In this document: piece by piece, positions 44,428 through 53,366 of the stretch
Position numbering within the stretch: position 1 is the first letter of the stretch
How the letters are laid out: each line of letters starts with the position of its first letter
Assembly (NCBI GenBank): GCA_903892415.1
Contig: CAITIQ010000344.1
Coordinates: 268,221-332,220, forward strand
Length of the DNA: 64,000 nucleotides
Direction: 5' to 3'
From: an uncultured delta proteobacterium
GTDB lineage: Bacteria; Myxococcota_A; Polyangia; Polyangiales; Polyangiaceae
Translations under genes and position numbers: made by a program
The notes under the pieces: generated by a model
Seen by the model: the letters and a program-made list of their open reading frames with translations, nothing else
What the model was told of the DNA's origin: nothing
Database searches by the model: none

Positions 44428-47186
44428 GTCTTCCCCGCCACCGCGACCGAGGGCTTGCGTGCTTTACGTGATTCAATCGTGGCGAGCGCTTTCGCCGCAG
44501 CGTCACGCACGTTACTAGAGGAGCCCCAACGCTGCTTAGCAACGACTTGAAGCGCGTTGCGCGTCTCCTCAGAATCAAAGGCCGCTAACGCTTCTGCTGC
44601 CAGAGTCCGTGAGGTCTCGACAGCTTCATTCGCCAGCAGCCGGCGCTTGGAGAGCAACTCAATCGCCACGGCTTCACCGCGGGCCGGACGCAAATTGCAG
44701 ACTGTTGCGAGCAGCTGCCGACGTTCTTCGACCGCGAGGTCGTGGAACCCGTCCGACTGAATCTTCCGCACCAACGCCGGCCCTGCGGCCTGAACCCCAA
44801 GCCGCTCCACCGACTGCAGCGTTCTCGCGCGAACTTCTTTCTCAGGAGCCTCGAGCAGATGATTGATTTCATCTCGGGCGCGCTCTCCAACCGTCTCGCC
44901 CATACGCGCCAACGCCGCTAGTTTGACCTCGATGTTCGGGTTGCCCAACGCAGCGTCCATTGCTGAAGCCAGACTGGCCAGTTTTTGGTCCGCCATCAAA
45001 TCGAGGAGAAAGCCAACCAGATCCGGCCCTGCGCGCTGCACAAGAGCAACCATCTGCGGTTCCTCCCCCACCGCCCAGGTTGCAATGTAGTCCTTCATTA
45101 CAACCCGAATCGGTTCGTACGTAGCGGAGTCCAAGCACTCACAGGCGAGACCAAACACCGCGCCAGACCCGACCAAAGAGAGGGCACGAGCGAGCGAGCT
45201 GACCAGCTCCTTGGGTGGAGCGTTTCCTTCACCCACCCAGGCGCCCTTTCGTTCGCTGGCCATGGCCATCATGAGCGACCGCAGTACCTCGATCGGAAAG
45301 AGAATCGTCGCGGTCTCGACCTCGAGTTCTTCAGCTTCGCGTTTGTTGCATTGCTCGCGCAGGGCAGCTGTCAGCTTCTCGTGAAACTCGAAGACCTTGT
45401 CGGCCGCCGAGAGCGCTAGCTGATCCTCCACCCAACTGCGCATGGCTCGCGCAACGACGTCAATATCTCCACGCCCCCTCGCATCTTCGTACGCAGGCAC
45501 GAAGGCATCGACGAAAGAGTTGAGCCAACGCTCCGGTGGCTGAGCGAGTTGTGCGCCCATCGTCGCGCGCGTTACCGGGTCGAGCGCGAGTGAAAGCGCC
45601 GAATCACCCGCCTCTTGAAGACGCGCCATCAGATTCTGTTCGAGCGCCTGTTCCTCGAGACCAGCGTCGTCAAAATCCTTGTCGAGGTTCGACAGTTCGA
45701 GGGCTTTGTCAGCTAGCTCGTGCCAATTAGCGACGTGGTCCGGTTCGAGCGACTCTCCTTCACTGAAAGAGTCCACGGCGAGGTACGCCACGTGTTCAAA
45801 ACGACGATCCCAGAGCGCGGTGACCGAGTCGTCGTCGACCTCGAACATGGTCGACACGTCGCGCAAGAGAATGGCGATGAAGTCTCGCAGCTCCTCCTCG
45901 GTCATGCCGGGCTTGAACTGCACCTTGCGGATACCGTCAGCAAACAGCTGGTGAGGAATGCGGTCGAACGGCACCCGATCGGGCTTCCAAATGGGCTCCT
46001 TCTCGAAGACGAAGCCGCCGCTATCAACGTCCCAGCGCACCGAATGCGGACTGTTGGCCAGCGCCGAGCCGATCTCGGCGAAGGTGATACCCAAGGCTTT
46101 CACCGTTTGCGGGTGGGCCAAGCCGTATTGACGAACGCTGGCGAGGGCCGTCGAAAGCTGCTTGAAGATTGAGATCAGCCGATCGCGCTGTTCATTGGTC
46201 TGAAACTCACTGAGCTCCGGCCCTTCATCGATAGCGTCATTGCTGCGAACGACAACGCCGGTCGCCCCTTTGCGAGCCGCCTTGATTTGGCCCGAGCGCA
46301 GCCCTGACGCGAGCCGCAGCAGCGCCGAACGCATGTCCCCCGCCGACTGAAAGCGATGATTGCGATCGAAGGCCAGCGCGCGGTCCACGAACGCCACCAC
46401 TTCCAGCGGGAGGTCCGGAGCTTTGCGCGCGACCGAGGTGGCCGCTTGCGTTGCCGCGAGAATGAACTCCTCGGCCTCCGACTTCCCCGCGTTGAGTCGC
46501 TCGCCAGTTACTCCGGTGTAAAGACAGGCCCCGACGCTGAACAGATCGGCGCGACCGTCCATCTTGTACATCCCCAGCGCTTGCTCGGGCGCGATGAACG
46601 ACGCGGTGCCAAGGGCGATACCGGCACGAGTGGCCTCTGCTGCGCTTTCGGCCTCCCGCATCCGCGCGACGCCGAAGTCCAGCACGCGGACGGAGGATTG
46701 CTTGGTCAGAAAGATATTCGCCGGCTTGATGTCGCGGTGAATGATGCCCAACTCGTGACAGCGGCCCAGCAGGTCGAGCACCGGATCAAACACGCCGAGC
46801 AACTTCTCCAGCGGCATGCGACCGCCGCTGCGCTTGAGCAGTTCACCCAGGGTCATTCCCTCGAGCAGCTCCATCACGAGGAAAGGCTCTCCGAGCGACG
46901 AAATGCCGTCATCCACCACGGCGACCCGCGCTGGGTGGTCGACGCGGTTGGCTATTTTACCCTCGCGCAAGAAGCGCTCTCGCACATCGATCGCCGCAGC
47001 GAACTCTGAATGGAGCACCTTGAGCGCCGCGCGAGTGCCGTTGTTCTTATGGGTTGCAGCGAAAACTGCACCCATCCCGCCAACCCCGAGGACGCGGTCG
47101 ATACGCCACTTTTCCGTAAGGTCGGTGCCGACACGTCGGGCCGCCTTTTTGGACGGGCTCAGCTTTTCGGATCCCTGCTCTGCCAT
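44424..47186 (-). CDS. Serine/threonine protein kinase with HEAT-like repeats
   Basis: A 920-residue cytosolic kinase. The kinase domain covers about residues 25-290: GVGGMGAVFAA, LKVLHSEF, IIHRDIKPANIFL and VLDFGVARMRE, all with normal catalytic residues. The middle region (about 325-460) shares a general layout with the N-terminal module of the neighbouring HD-GYP-like protein. The C-terminal 250 residues are HEAT-like helical repeats (VGFLLDLMADQKLASLASAM, KEVRARTLQSVERLGVQAAG). No transmembrane helix is visible. It is the first gene of the leftward operon 47186-36200 and is divergent from the next gene. Confidence 0.8.
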   Translation of the reverse strand: MAEQGSEKLSPSKKAARRVGTDLTEKWRIDRVLGVGGMGAVFAATHKNNGTRAALKVLHSEFAAAIDVRERFLREGKIANRVDHPARVAVVDDGISSLGEPFLVMELLEGMTLGELLKRSGGRMPLEKLLGVFDPVLDLLGRCHELGIIHRDIKPANIFLTKQSSVRVLDFGVARMREAESAAEATRAGIALGTASFIAPEQALGMYKMDGRADLFSVGACLYTGVTGERLNAGKSEAEEFILAATQAATSVARKAPDLPLEVVAFVDRALAFDRNHRFQSAGDMRSALLRLASGLRSGQIKAARKGATGVVVRSNDAIDEGPELSEFQTNEQRDRLISIFKQLSTALASVRQYGLAHPQTVKALGITFAEIGSALANSPHSVRWDVDSGGFVFEKEPIWKPDRVPFDRIPHQLFADGIRKVQFKPGMTEEELRDFIAILLRDVSTMFEVDDDSVTALWDRRFEHVAYLAVDSFSEGESLEPDHVANWHELADKALELSNLDKDFDDAGLEEQALEQNLMARLQEAGDSALSLALDPVTRATMGAQLAQPPERWLNSFVDAFVPAYEDARGRGDIDVVARAMRSWVEDQLALSAADKVFEFHEKLTAALREQCNKREAEELEVETATILFPIEVLRSLMMAMASERKGAWVGEGNAPPKELVSSLARALSLVGSGAVFGLACECLDSATYEPIRVVMKDYIATWAVGEEPQMVALVQRAGPDLVGFLLDLMADQKLASLASAMDAALGNPNIEVKLAALARMGETVGERARDEINHLLEAPEKEVRARTLQSVERLGVQAAGPALVRKIQSDGFHDLAVEERRQLLATVCNLRPARGEAVAIELLSKRRLLANEAVETSRTLAAEALAAFDSEETRNALQVVAKQRWGSSSNVRDAAAKALATIESRKARKPSVAVAGKT

Positions 47187-47350
47187 GCTCGAGTGCCGTT
47201 CGGCACCGCCGTCAAATCTACCACGGGAAGATCCTGGTGAAGTCTCTTTGAACTGCCCATCGACCGCAACGCGAGTTCAGGCGACAATTGATCCGCATTG
47301 GCTTACGTCCCGGTTCCGTGATCGGCTCGGGATTGTGGCGAGATTGGTCG

Positions 47351-48196
47351 ATGGGGGACAATAAACAGCCGAACGAACCTGATGCGAGCGAAAGGCCGCA
47401 ACCTCGAGTCAGCGAGGGCGCCAAGCTCGCTGCCGCGTGGCTGGCAATCGCCGGCTCGGTGAGCGACCGAGAGGTCCGGTCGAAGGTGATTTCACGCTAC
47501 GTAAGCAGTTCCACCATCTCCGAGATCGCCGCAGCGCTCGAGCTCATCTGTTTGCGCGCCGAGCAGGCGGACCCGCATGCGTTGGACGTGCTTGCTTCTT
47601 GGGTGCCCTACGTCACCGATGAAGCCAACGCTGACTACTGGACGTTGGTGCGCCAGGCCGCCGAGGAACGTCACCTCCTGGCAGTTGGCCGGCTGCTTCG
47701 GCGAAGAAAACGATCGGTCATCGACTCGGGAAAGGACCCCGACGAGCGCCCCCTGGCCAACTTGCCAGAAGGGAGGGCGCTAACGCTCGGAGAACGCAAG
47801 AGCCTCGCGCGCGGCAGAGATCGCTTCATGATCGACAGGTTGCTTCGGGATCCGCACCCGCAGGTCATTCGCAACGTGCTCTGCAACCCTCGCGTAATTG
47901 AAGACGACATCATTCGGCTCGCTGCACGACGCCCCACCTACCCCGACGTCCAAGGTGAAATCGCGCGAAGTCCTCGTTGGGGCCACAGGCCACGTGTGCG
48001 GCTCGCCTTGGTGCAAAACCCTTTCACCCCAACGGCCATCTCGGTTCCGCTGATCGCACTCCTGCTCCGGCCCGACCTCGAATCGGTGGTCGCGGCGACC
48101 AATCTCTCGGTGACCGTACGGGCCGCTGCGGCTGAACGACTGCAACGAAGACCGCCGCTGCGCACCGAGTTTGACGCGGACCCCGACCCAACGTGA
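47351..48196 (+). CDS. Hypothetical protein with helical repeats
   Basis: A 281-residue soluble, mostly helical protein. I do not recognise the family. Segments such as HPQVIRNVLCNPRVIEDDII and RLALVQNPFTPTAISVPLIA (about residues 172-235) look like leucine-rich-variant or HEAT-type repeats, which often bind proteins. ATG at 47351 is preferred over an in-frame upstream TTG/ATG because the upstream part is not conserved in composition. The gene is head to head with the HEAT-repeat kinase, with about 165 bases between starts, so co-regulation is possible. Confidence 0.55.
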   Translation: MGDNKQPNEPDASERPQPRVSEGAKLAAAWLAIAGSVSDREVRSKVISRYVSSSTISEIAAALELICLRAEQADPHALDVLASWVPYVTDEANADYWTLVRQAAEERHLLAVGRLLRRRKRSVIDSGKDPDERPLANLPEGRALTLGERKSLARGRDRFMIDRLLRDPHPQVIRNVLCNPRVIEDDIIRLAARRPTYPDVQGEIARSPRWGHRPRVRLALVQNPFTPTAISVPLIALLLRPDLESVVAATNLSVTVRAAAAERLQRRPPLRTEFDADPDPT

Positions 48197-48208
48197 GGGC
48201 GGAACTAC

Positions 48209-49330
48209 CTACGCCGAGGTTTGGTCGAACCCCATGGCGTGAGCCTGCGCCGCAGACGTTTCGCCACGTCGCCACAACACCGCATCCAGAACGTAGTGCG
48301 TGGCTTGAGGAACCATCAGGAGCGGCGTCACGAGCTTGAGCCCGAGTTCCGACAGCTCGAACGGCGGGAGAAATCCAAACAGAGCTTCGTGCGTGTGCCA
48401 CACCAAGCGATCCCAAAGCAGCTCTTCAAAGAAGGCTAACGCCACCAGCACGCCCAGGAAGCCCAACACACCTTTGTTGATGATCGAGCGCACGAGACCT
48501 GCGGACACGAGCGCTCTTCGCTTGGCGTACATGAACAGGAGAACGAAGTAAGGCGCGCCATGGGTCACTACGTTCGCTGCGGTAAAGGAGAAGTCCCCGT
48601 TGGTGGCCACGATGCCCACGTACCAAGTGAGGGCGGTCGAGATCACAACCAAGTGTTTACCGAGCTCGATCGAGCGATAGAGAAGCGCTCGCCTGAGCGC
48701 GTTGAAGCTGTAGAGAACAAACAACGCGAGGTAGCCGACGAAGGCCGCTCGCAACCAAAGTCCGTCGGCAACGGGTAGGAAATCTCCAGGGACGAACCAC
48801 TCGAACCGGCGGGGCAAATGCGCGTGCCAATGGAGTACCGGGTAGAGCGTGGCGGCATACACAGTTAGGTCGTCGAGGATGCGCTCGCTCGCTCGATAAG
48901 GAAGGCCAGCGCTAACCGCGCGCGCTCGGTAAATAGCGACCCAACCGACCTGTTGGCGCACGAAGTGAGTGAGCGCCAGGTAGGCGAGCAGCGTCCAAAG
49001 TCGCTCGGGAGCCAGTAGGCTCACGCCGCCGAGCAAAAGCAGCGCCGCAAGCGGCACAGCGGTGTAGAGCAGCGGTCTTCGCTTCAGCTCTCTTCGATCG
49101 AAGTAGGTTCGGAAGAGCGTCGAGTAGACGTGGGCAACGTCGACCGCGATGACCAACACCAAGAAGGCCCACGCCCCGCCTTCGTCATCGGGTGCAAGGC
49201 GTGGGGCCAAACCCACGAGCACCAAAGCAACCGCCGCGGCCCCCGCGAACGCCATGACATCGAGCTTTGGCCCCCACATCCAGGGACCAGCCGTCAGGGC
49301 GAGAGTGGGCCGCGCGGCCGCATGGCCCAC
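48209..49330 (-). CDS. Polytopic membrane protein with many histidines
   Basis: A 373-residue integral-membrane protein with about nine hydrophobic helices. Several His residues sit near helix ends: DVAHVYSTLF, LALTHFVRQQ, PVLHWHAHLP, NVVTHGAPYF and PQATHYVLDA. Such a spread of His could bind a metal or heme, but I do not recognise the family and no cofactor is established. It ends 12 bases after the stop of the rightward gene at 47351-48196 (convergent). It starts next to the DUF350 gene on the same strand. Confidence 0.5.
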   Translation of the reverse strand: MGHAAARPTLALTAGPWMWGPKLDVMAFAGAAAVALVLVGLAPRLAPDDEGGAWAFLVLVIAVDVAHVYSTLFRTYFDRRELKRRPLLYTAVPLAALLLLGGVSLLAPERLWTLLAYLALTHFVRQQVGWVAIYRARAVSAGLPYRASERILDDLTVYAATLYPVLHWHAHLPRRFEWFVPGDFLPVADGLWLRAAFVGYLALFVLYSFNALRRALLYRSIELGKHLVVISTALTWYVGIVATNGDFSFTAANVVTHGAPYFVLLFMYAKRRALVSAGLVRSIINKGVLGFLGVLVALAFFEELLWDRLVWHTHEALFGFLPPFELSELGLKLVTPLLMVPQATHYVLDAVLWRRGETSAAQAHAMGFDQTSA

Positions 49331-49336
49331 GCGCGG

Positions 49337-49594
49337 TCAGCCCTTGATGGCGGACGAGATGATCAGCGACAGACCGATGATGATCGACCCGATCACGATC
49401 CCCAGGGACGTGTTCTGATCATGCTCAATCTCCTTGCGCAAGGAGAATGGCGCAACCTTCGCCATGATGGCGAAGGCGATCGCGAAGACGACCAACCCCA
49501 CGAATGCAAAGAGCAGCGTGAAGAGAATCGGCTCGACGTAGCGCGCCATCAGCGAGTCGCCGGAGGGTGTAAACGCCACGAGTATGCTAGTCAT
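49337..49594 (-). CDS. DUF350-like small membrane protein
   Basis: An 85-residue protein with two hydrophobic helices (ILFTLLFAFVGLVVFAIAFA and LGIVIGSIIIGLSLIISSAI). The segment SLRKEIEHDQNTSLGIVIG is the DUF350 signature. The family is of unknown function and sometimes occurs next to potassium or envelope-stress genes. ATG 49594 is favoured; an upstream Met adds only four residues. It lies 6 bases upstream of the leftward membrane protein gene and divergent from the esterase-like gene. Confidence 0.7.
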   Translation of the reverse strand: MTSILVAFTPSGDSLMARYVEPILFTLLFAFVGLVVFAIAFAIMAKVAPFSLRKEIEHDQNTSLGIVIGSIIIGLSLIISSAIKG

Positions 49595-49673
49595 CGGTCC
49601 TCCCACGGAACTACCGCCGCGATGGGGACGACCTTAGCGCGGGTTTTGCGTCGCGAGAAGTTTGTCGAGAGCC

Positions 49674-50663
49674 ATGACCCACGTTCGACCAGCGTTTCTC
49701 CTTCTACTCCTCGCGAATTGCACAGCCGAGCACGCCCAAGGAACGGCCCAAACAGCCGCGAAGAGTCCGCTCGAGGCCAGCGTTCCGTCGGTTGGCGCAA
49801 GTTTACCGCCTGCTTCTGCTTTGACCTCCGCGAGCTCGTCGGCTGTACCGACAGCCGAGCCCAAAGCCACCTCCGAGCGCAATCCACGCCCCACCTTCAC
49901 CCCGCCTTCGGACGGGAAACGTGGAACCACCATCGACTTCGACTACGACGGTAGCGACCGACGCGATCGCAGCAGAGCCTATTCGGGCCGCATTTTTCTG
50001 CATCGCAAGGTGTACGAAGCCGATGGGCCTTTACCGTTGATCGTCTTCTTCCACGGGCTCAACAAGGACCTGATTCCCCATCGTTGGATGGGTGGTGGCA
50101 ATGAAGGGGACGTCCGCGAGATCCTCTCGGACCTGCTGGATCGCGGTGCTGTGGCGCCAGCGATTCTTGCCGGCCCTGGGTCGGTTCAGAAGGCCGCTGT
50201 GTCCTCCGGCTCCAGCTTTCCGACCTTCGACTTCGATGCGTTCGTCGACCAAACGATCGCAGCGCTCGACCCGCGCATACCCATCGACCCGAAGCGCATC
50301 GTCGTGCTCGGTCACTCGGGCGCTGGTTGCAGCGAAAAGGGCGGGATCGTCTCAGCTCTCAGCTCCTCCCGGCCCATTCACGCGGTGGTCTCGATCGATA
50401 CGTGCATGCCGGGCTCACTTGCATCCGCGCTTGGAGCTGCCTCACCGACGACCCACGTCGTCGTCACTTGGCAGACGGCGTCGTGGACGCGGGAGTTCGA
50501 CCACTTCAAGAAGGTGTTCAGCGGCGCCACGAAGAAGAACCCCGCGGCGCAAGGCACCCTGCGCGAGCTTGACCAACTGCCCAACCTTCCGCGCTCGCAC
50601 GACGCGACCGTCAAGCAGACGTTCGACAAGTGGCTGCCACAACTGCTCCCCGCTGCGCCCTGA
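49674..50663 (+). CDS. Esterase-like lipoprotein (alpha/beta hydrolase)
   Basis: A 329-residue exported lipoprotein. The signal peptide ends in LLANC and is followed by a Ser/Ala-rich linker (about residues 20-75). The hydrolase begins with PLPLIVFFHGLNKDL (the HG oxyanion strand). The nucleophile elbow is VVLGHSGAGC (about residue 213). A later Asp (VSIDTCMPG) and a His near the end (RSHDATVKQ) could complete the triad. The substrate is unknown; it would act in the periplasm or at the outer membrane. ATG at 49674 is preferred over TTG at 49662. Confidence 0.65.
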   Translation: MTHVRPAFLLLLLANCTAEHAQGTAQTAAKSPLEASVPSVGASLPPASALTSASSSAVPTAEPKATSERNPRPTFTPPSDGKRGTTIDFDYDGSDRRDRSRAYSGRIFLHRKVYEADGPLPLIVFFHGLNKDLIPHRWMGGGNEGDVREILSDLLDRGAVAPAILAGPGSVQKAAVSSGSSFPTFDFDAFVDQTIAALDPRIPIDPKRIVVLGHSGAGCSEKGGIVSALSSSRPIHAVVSIDTCMPGSLASALGAASPTTHVVVTWQTASWTREFDHFKKVFSGATKKNPAAQGTLRELDQLPNLPRSHDATVKQTFDKWLPQLLPAAP

Positions 50664-50664
50664 T

Positions 50665-51339
50665 ATGGTGTCTGCGATGCCCTCGGTCCTCACACCAAAC
50701 ACCGCACGAGTTGCTGGTTGGCTATGGGCGCTAAACATCGTTGGCTGCGCTGGGCAGCCGGTCTGCGACAAGGATCGGCCGTGCAGCGACGGGCTCGGCT
50801 GCGTCGTTGGGCGCTGCATAGAAGCCTCGGCTGAAGCTGTCCCGCTCGAGTCGAAGCGCATCGTGCTCAGCCCCACCGCGCTGGCCGTGGTCGATCAAAG
50901 CGGCGGCTCGGACTCCGATGCAGTGGTCGCACTGGGTACCGCGCGCCGCGGAGAAACCAGGGTCCTCTTGCAGTTTGAAGCGGGCTTTGGCGCTGATATC
51001 GAGATCCAGCGCGCGTTCCTCGTGCTGCACGGCGAGCCGTCTGCCGTGGGGCCAAGCTCCGAGGTGGTGCTCGACGCTGCGCCGATTCTTTCCGCCTGGA
51101 GTCCGACCTCGACCTCCTGGGGGCGGCAGCCATCGATTGGCCTGCCGACCACGAGCCTGCGTCTGAGCCGAGCCAGTCGAGCGCCGCTGCGCTTCGACGT
51201 TACCGAAGCCATGCGGTCGGTTCGCAACCGTCAGTTTGGGCTCGCCGTCGTGGGCACTGGCAGCGATCCGATCGGTGTGCGCGTGGAGCTCGCAGCCGGT
51301 GCTCCTCGCGGCCCTCGCCTCGAGGTCTTCTTCAAGTAG
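50665..51339 (+). CDS. DNRLRE-type Cys-motif lipoprotein
   Basis: A 224-residue protein, start ATG 50665 (ATG 50677 is possible), one base after the preceding stop. It carries a signal and lipobox-like IVGCAG, then CDKDRPCSDGLGCVVGRC, the C-x5-C-x5-C-x4-C motif also seen in the lipoproteins at 39300-41821. The rest (ALVVLDQSGGSDSDAVVALG-like strands, RVLLQFEAGFGADIEIQRAF, WGRQPSIGLPTTSLRL) matches the DNRLRE/CBM96-type beta-sandwich. It may bind carbohydrate at the cell surface. It lies directly upstream of the ABC ATPase pair, but its relation to them is unknown. Confidence 0.6.
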   Translation: MVSAMPSVLTPNTARVAGWLWALNIVGCAGQPVCDKDRPCSDGLGCVVGRCIEASAEAVPLESKRIVLSPTALAVVDQSGGSDSDAVVALGTARRGETRVLLQFEAGFGADIEIQRAFLVLHGEPSAVGPSSEVVLDAAPILSAWSPTSTSWGRQPSIGLPTTSLRLSRASRAPLRFDVTEAMRSVRNRQFGLAVVGTGSDPIGVRVELAAGAPRGPRLEVFFK

Positions 51340-51348
51340 CCGGCGAGC

Positions 51349-52374
51349 ATGTCAGCGCTGCTTTCTGTCACGGGTCTATCGGTGTCGGCTCAAACCCCGG
51401 CTGGTTCAATGCCGATCGTGCAGGCCGTTTCACTCGCGATTGGCCGCGGAGAAGCCGTGGCGATCGTCGGCGAGTCGGGCTCTGGCAAGAGCGTGCTCAT
51501 GAGCGCCCTTTTGCAATTGTTGCCGGCTGGTCTCTCGCAGGATGCCGGCTCTATCGACTTTCGCGGCCAGCGCCTCGATCAGCTGCGAGAGAGTGAGCTC
51601 TGCAAGCTGCGTGGCCGACACCTCGCGCTCGTTCCGCAGGAGCCAAAGTCCGCTTGGAATCCGGTGCTAACCCTTGGCGCGCAGGTTCAGGAGAGTTTGC
51701 TGCTGCACAAGCTTTGTGATCGCCGCGAAGCCAAGGAGCGCGCCCTCAGCTGGCTCGAGAAGGTTGGCTTGCCGCAGCCGTCGCGGATCTTTGCGGCTTA
51801 CCCACACGAGGTTTCAGGCGGCATGCTGCAGCGGGCGCTTTTGGCTGCTGCACTGGCCACCGAGCCTGACTTGTTGATCGCCGATGAGCCCACGGCCGCG
51901 ATGGATCGATCGACCGAACACGCGCTGCTTTCGCTGCTCGCCGCAGAGCAGCAACGTCGAGGTCTGTCGCTGCTGCTCGTCTCCCATGATCTGGTGCGGG
52001 TGGCTTCGATGGCGGACCGAACGTACGTGCTCTACGCAGGAGAGGTCGTGGAAGAGGCTTCGCGCGAGGGGCTTCGCAACGCACGACACCCCTATACACG
52101 CGCCCTGCTCGCGAGCCGTCCCGACCCAGCGCGCCTTCGAGGCGACCCGACGCTCTCGCGTCGTTTAGCCGTCCTACCTGGGAGCCCGCCGCGCTTCGAG
52201 CGGCTGCCGGGCGGCTGCCGCTTTGCACCTCGCTGCGGCGAGCGCTTCGAACGCTGTCTGGACCATCCACCGCTAGCGTCGGACACAGCCGGGGCTGTAC
52301 GTTGCCACGCAGCGAGCGCGCTGAACCAAGAAGCAGACGCTGACGAGGCACAACCCAAGGAAGCTTCCGCGTGA
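51349..52374 (+). CDS. Oligopeptide/dipeptide ABC transporter ATP-binding protein (OppD/DppD-like)
   Basis: A 341-residue ATPase. Walker A is VGESGSGKSV (about residues 38-47), the Q-loop is VPQEPKSAWNP, the signature is VSGGMLQRA, and Walker B is LLIADEPTAAMD. The C-terminal oligopeptide-binding Cys region reads RFAPRCGERFERC. It should power uptake of peptides or nickel with a partner ATPase and two permeases. Its stop overlaps the next gene by 4 bases. No permease or binding protein gene is adjacent. Confidence 0.85.
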   Translation: MSALLSVTGLSVSAQTPAGSMPIVQAVSLAIGRGEAVAIVGESGSGKSVLMSALLQLLPAGLSQDAGSIDFRGQRLDQLRESELCKLRGRHLALVPQEPKSAWNPVLTLGAQVQESLLLHKLCDRREAKERALSWLEKVGLPQPSRIFAAYPHEVSGGMLQRALLAAALATEPDLLIADEPTAAMDRSTEHALLSLLAAEQQRRGLSLLLVSHDLVRVASMADRTYVLYAGEVVEEASREGLRNARHPYTRALLASRPDPARLRGDPTLSRRLAVLPGSPPRFERLPGGCRFAPRCGERFERCLDHPPLASDTAGAVRCHAASALNQEADADEAQPKEASA

Positions 52375-53366
52375 CCGCCGAACGCAAACCCACGAAAGAG
52401 CGCCCCAAGCCGCTACTGCGAGTCGACGGTCTATCCAAGACCTACTCGAAGAGGGTCGGCCTGCTGGCTCGCCAGGAGATCCATCACGCGGTGTGGGGCG
52501 TCTCCTTCGACATCCCCGCGGGCAGGACGGTGGCGCTCGTCGGTGAGTCGGGCTGCGGTAAGAGCACGCTTGGGCGCCTGCTCGTCCGCTTGATCGAGCC
52601 GACGTACGGTCGCATTTTCGTCTCGGGCCGCGACGTCACTTCGATGAACGATGCTGAGTTTCGACCCTACCGAAGGCGGCTGCAGATCGTATTTCAAGAT
52701 CCCGAGACGTCGCTCAACCCACGGCTGACCGTTCGATCGATCGTGTCGGAGGGAGCTGTCGCGTTCGGGCTCGCGAGCGGTAGCGCCCTGGAAGACCTGC
52801 TTGTTGCAGAGCTCTCGGCGGTCGGCCTCTCCGCTGACGCTCTGGACAAATACCCCGACCAATTTAGCGGCGGCCAGCGTCAACGCATCGCGCTCGCTCG
52901 CGCGATGATCCTCAAGCCCGAGTTCGTCGTGTGTGACGAGATCGTCAGCGCTTTGGACGCGTCGGTGCAGGCGCAGATTCTGAACCTGCTGCTGGATCGG
53001 CAGGAGTCGACCAACGTTAGCTACCTACTAATCACCCATGATCTCGCCGTGGCCGAGCAAGTGTCGCGCACCTTGCTCGTGATGTTTGCCGGGAGAATCG
53101 TCGAGATGGGACGCACCGCAGAAATTGCGGAAAATCCGCGACATCCGTACACCCAGGAGCTCTTTCTAGCCTCTCCCAAACTTGGTGCCGAACCACCGAA
53201 GCTCTCGAGCACGAAGCTACAAGCCCTAGCAGTGGCAAGCTCGGGCTGTGCCTTTCGCCTGCGCTGTCCGATGGCAGAACCTGGAGTCTGCGATGGTGAG
53301 GCGCCAACGCTGCGCTCCATCTCCGCGGAGAGCAGTCAGCGCGTGGCCTGTTTCAAGGCGACCTAA
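52371..53366 (+). CDS. Oligopeptide/dipeptide ABC transporter ATP-binding protein (OppF/DppF-like)
   Basis: A 331-residue ATPase, partner of the preceding one. Walker A is VGESGCGKSTLGRLL (about residues 53-67), Q-loop VFQDPETSLNP, signature FSGGQRQRIALARA and Walker B VVCDEIVSALD. The C-terminal AFRLRCPMAEPGVC motif is typical of OppF/DppF. It starts at GTG 52371 and ends 4 bases into the convergent membrane-anchored protein gene. The pair without permeases suggests a split operon or use of distant permeases. Confidence 0.85.
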   Translation: MTAERKPTKERPKPLLRVDGLSKTYSKRVGLLARQEIHHAVWGVSFDIPAGRTVALVGESGCGKSTLGRLLVRLIEPTYGRIFVSGRDVTSMNDAEFRPYRRRLQIVFQDPETSLNPRLTVRSIVSEGAVAFGLASGSALEDLLVAELSAVGLSADALDKYPDQFSGGQRQRIALARAMILKPEFVVCDEIVSALDASVQAQILNLLLDRQESTNVSYLLITHDLAVAEQVSRTLLVMFAGRIVEMGRTAEIAENPRHPYTQELFLASPKLGAEPPKLSSTKLQALAVASSGCAFRLRCPMAEPGVCDGEAPTLRSISAESSQRVACFKAT

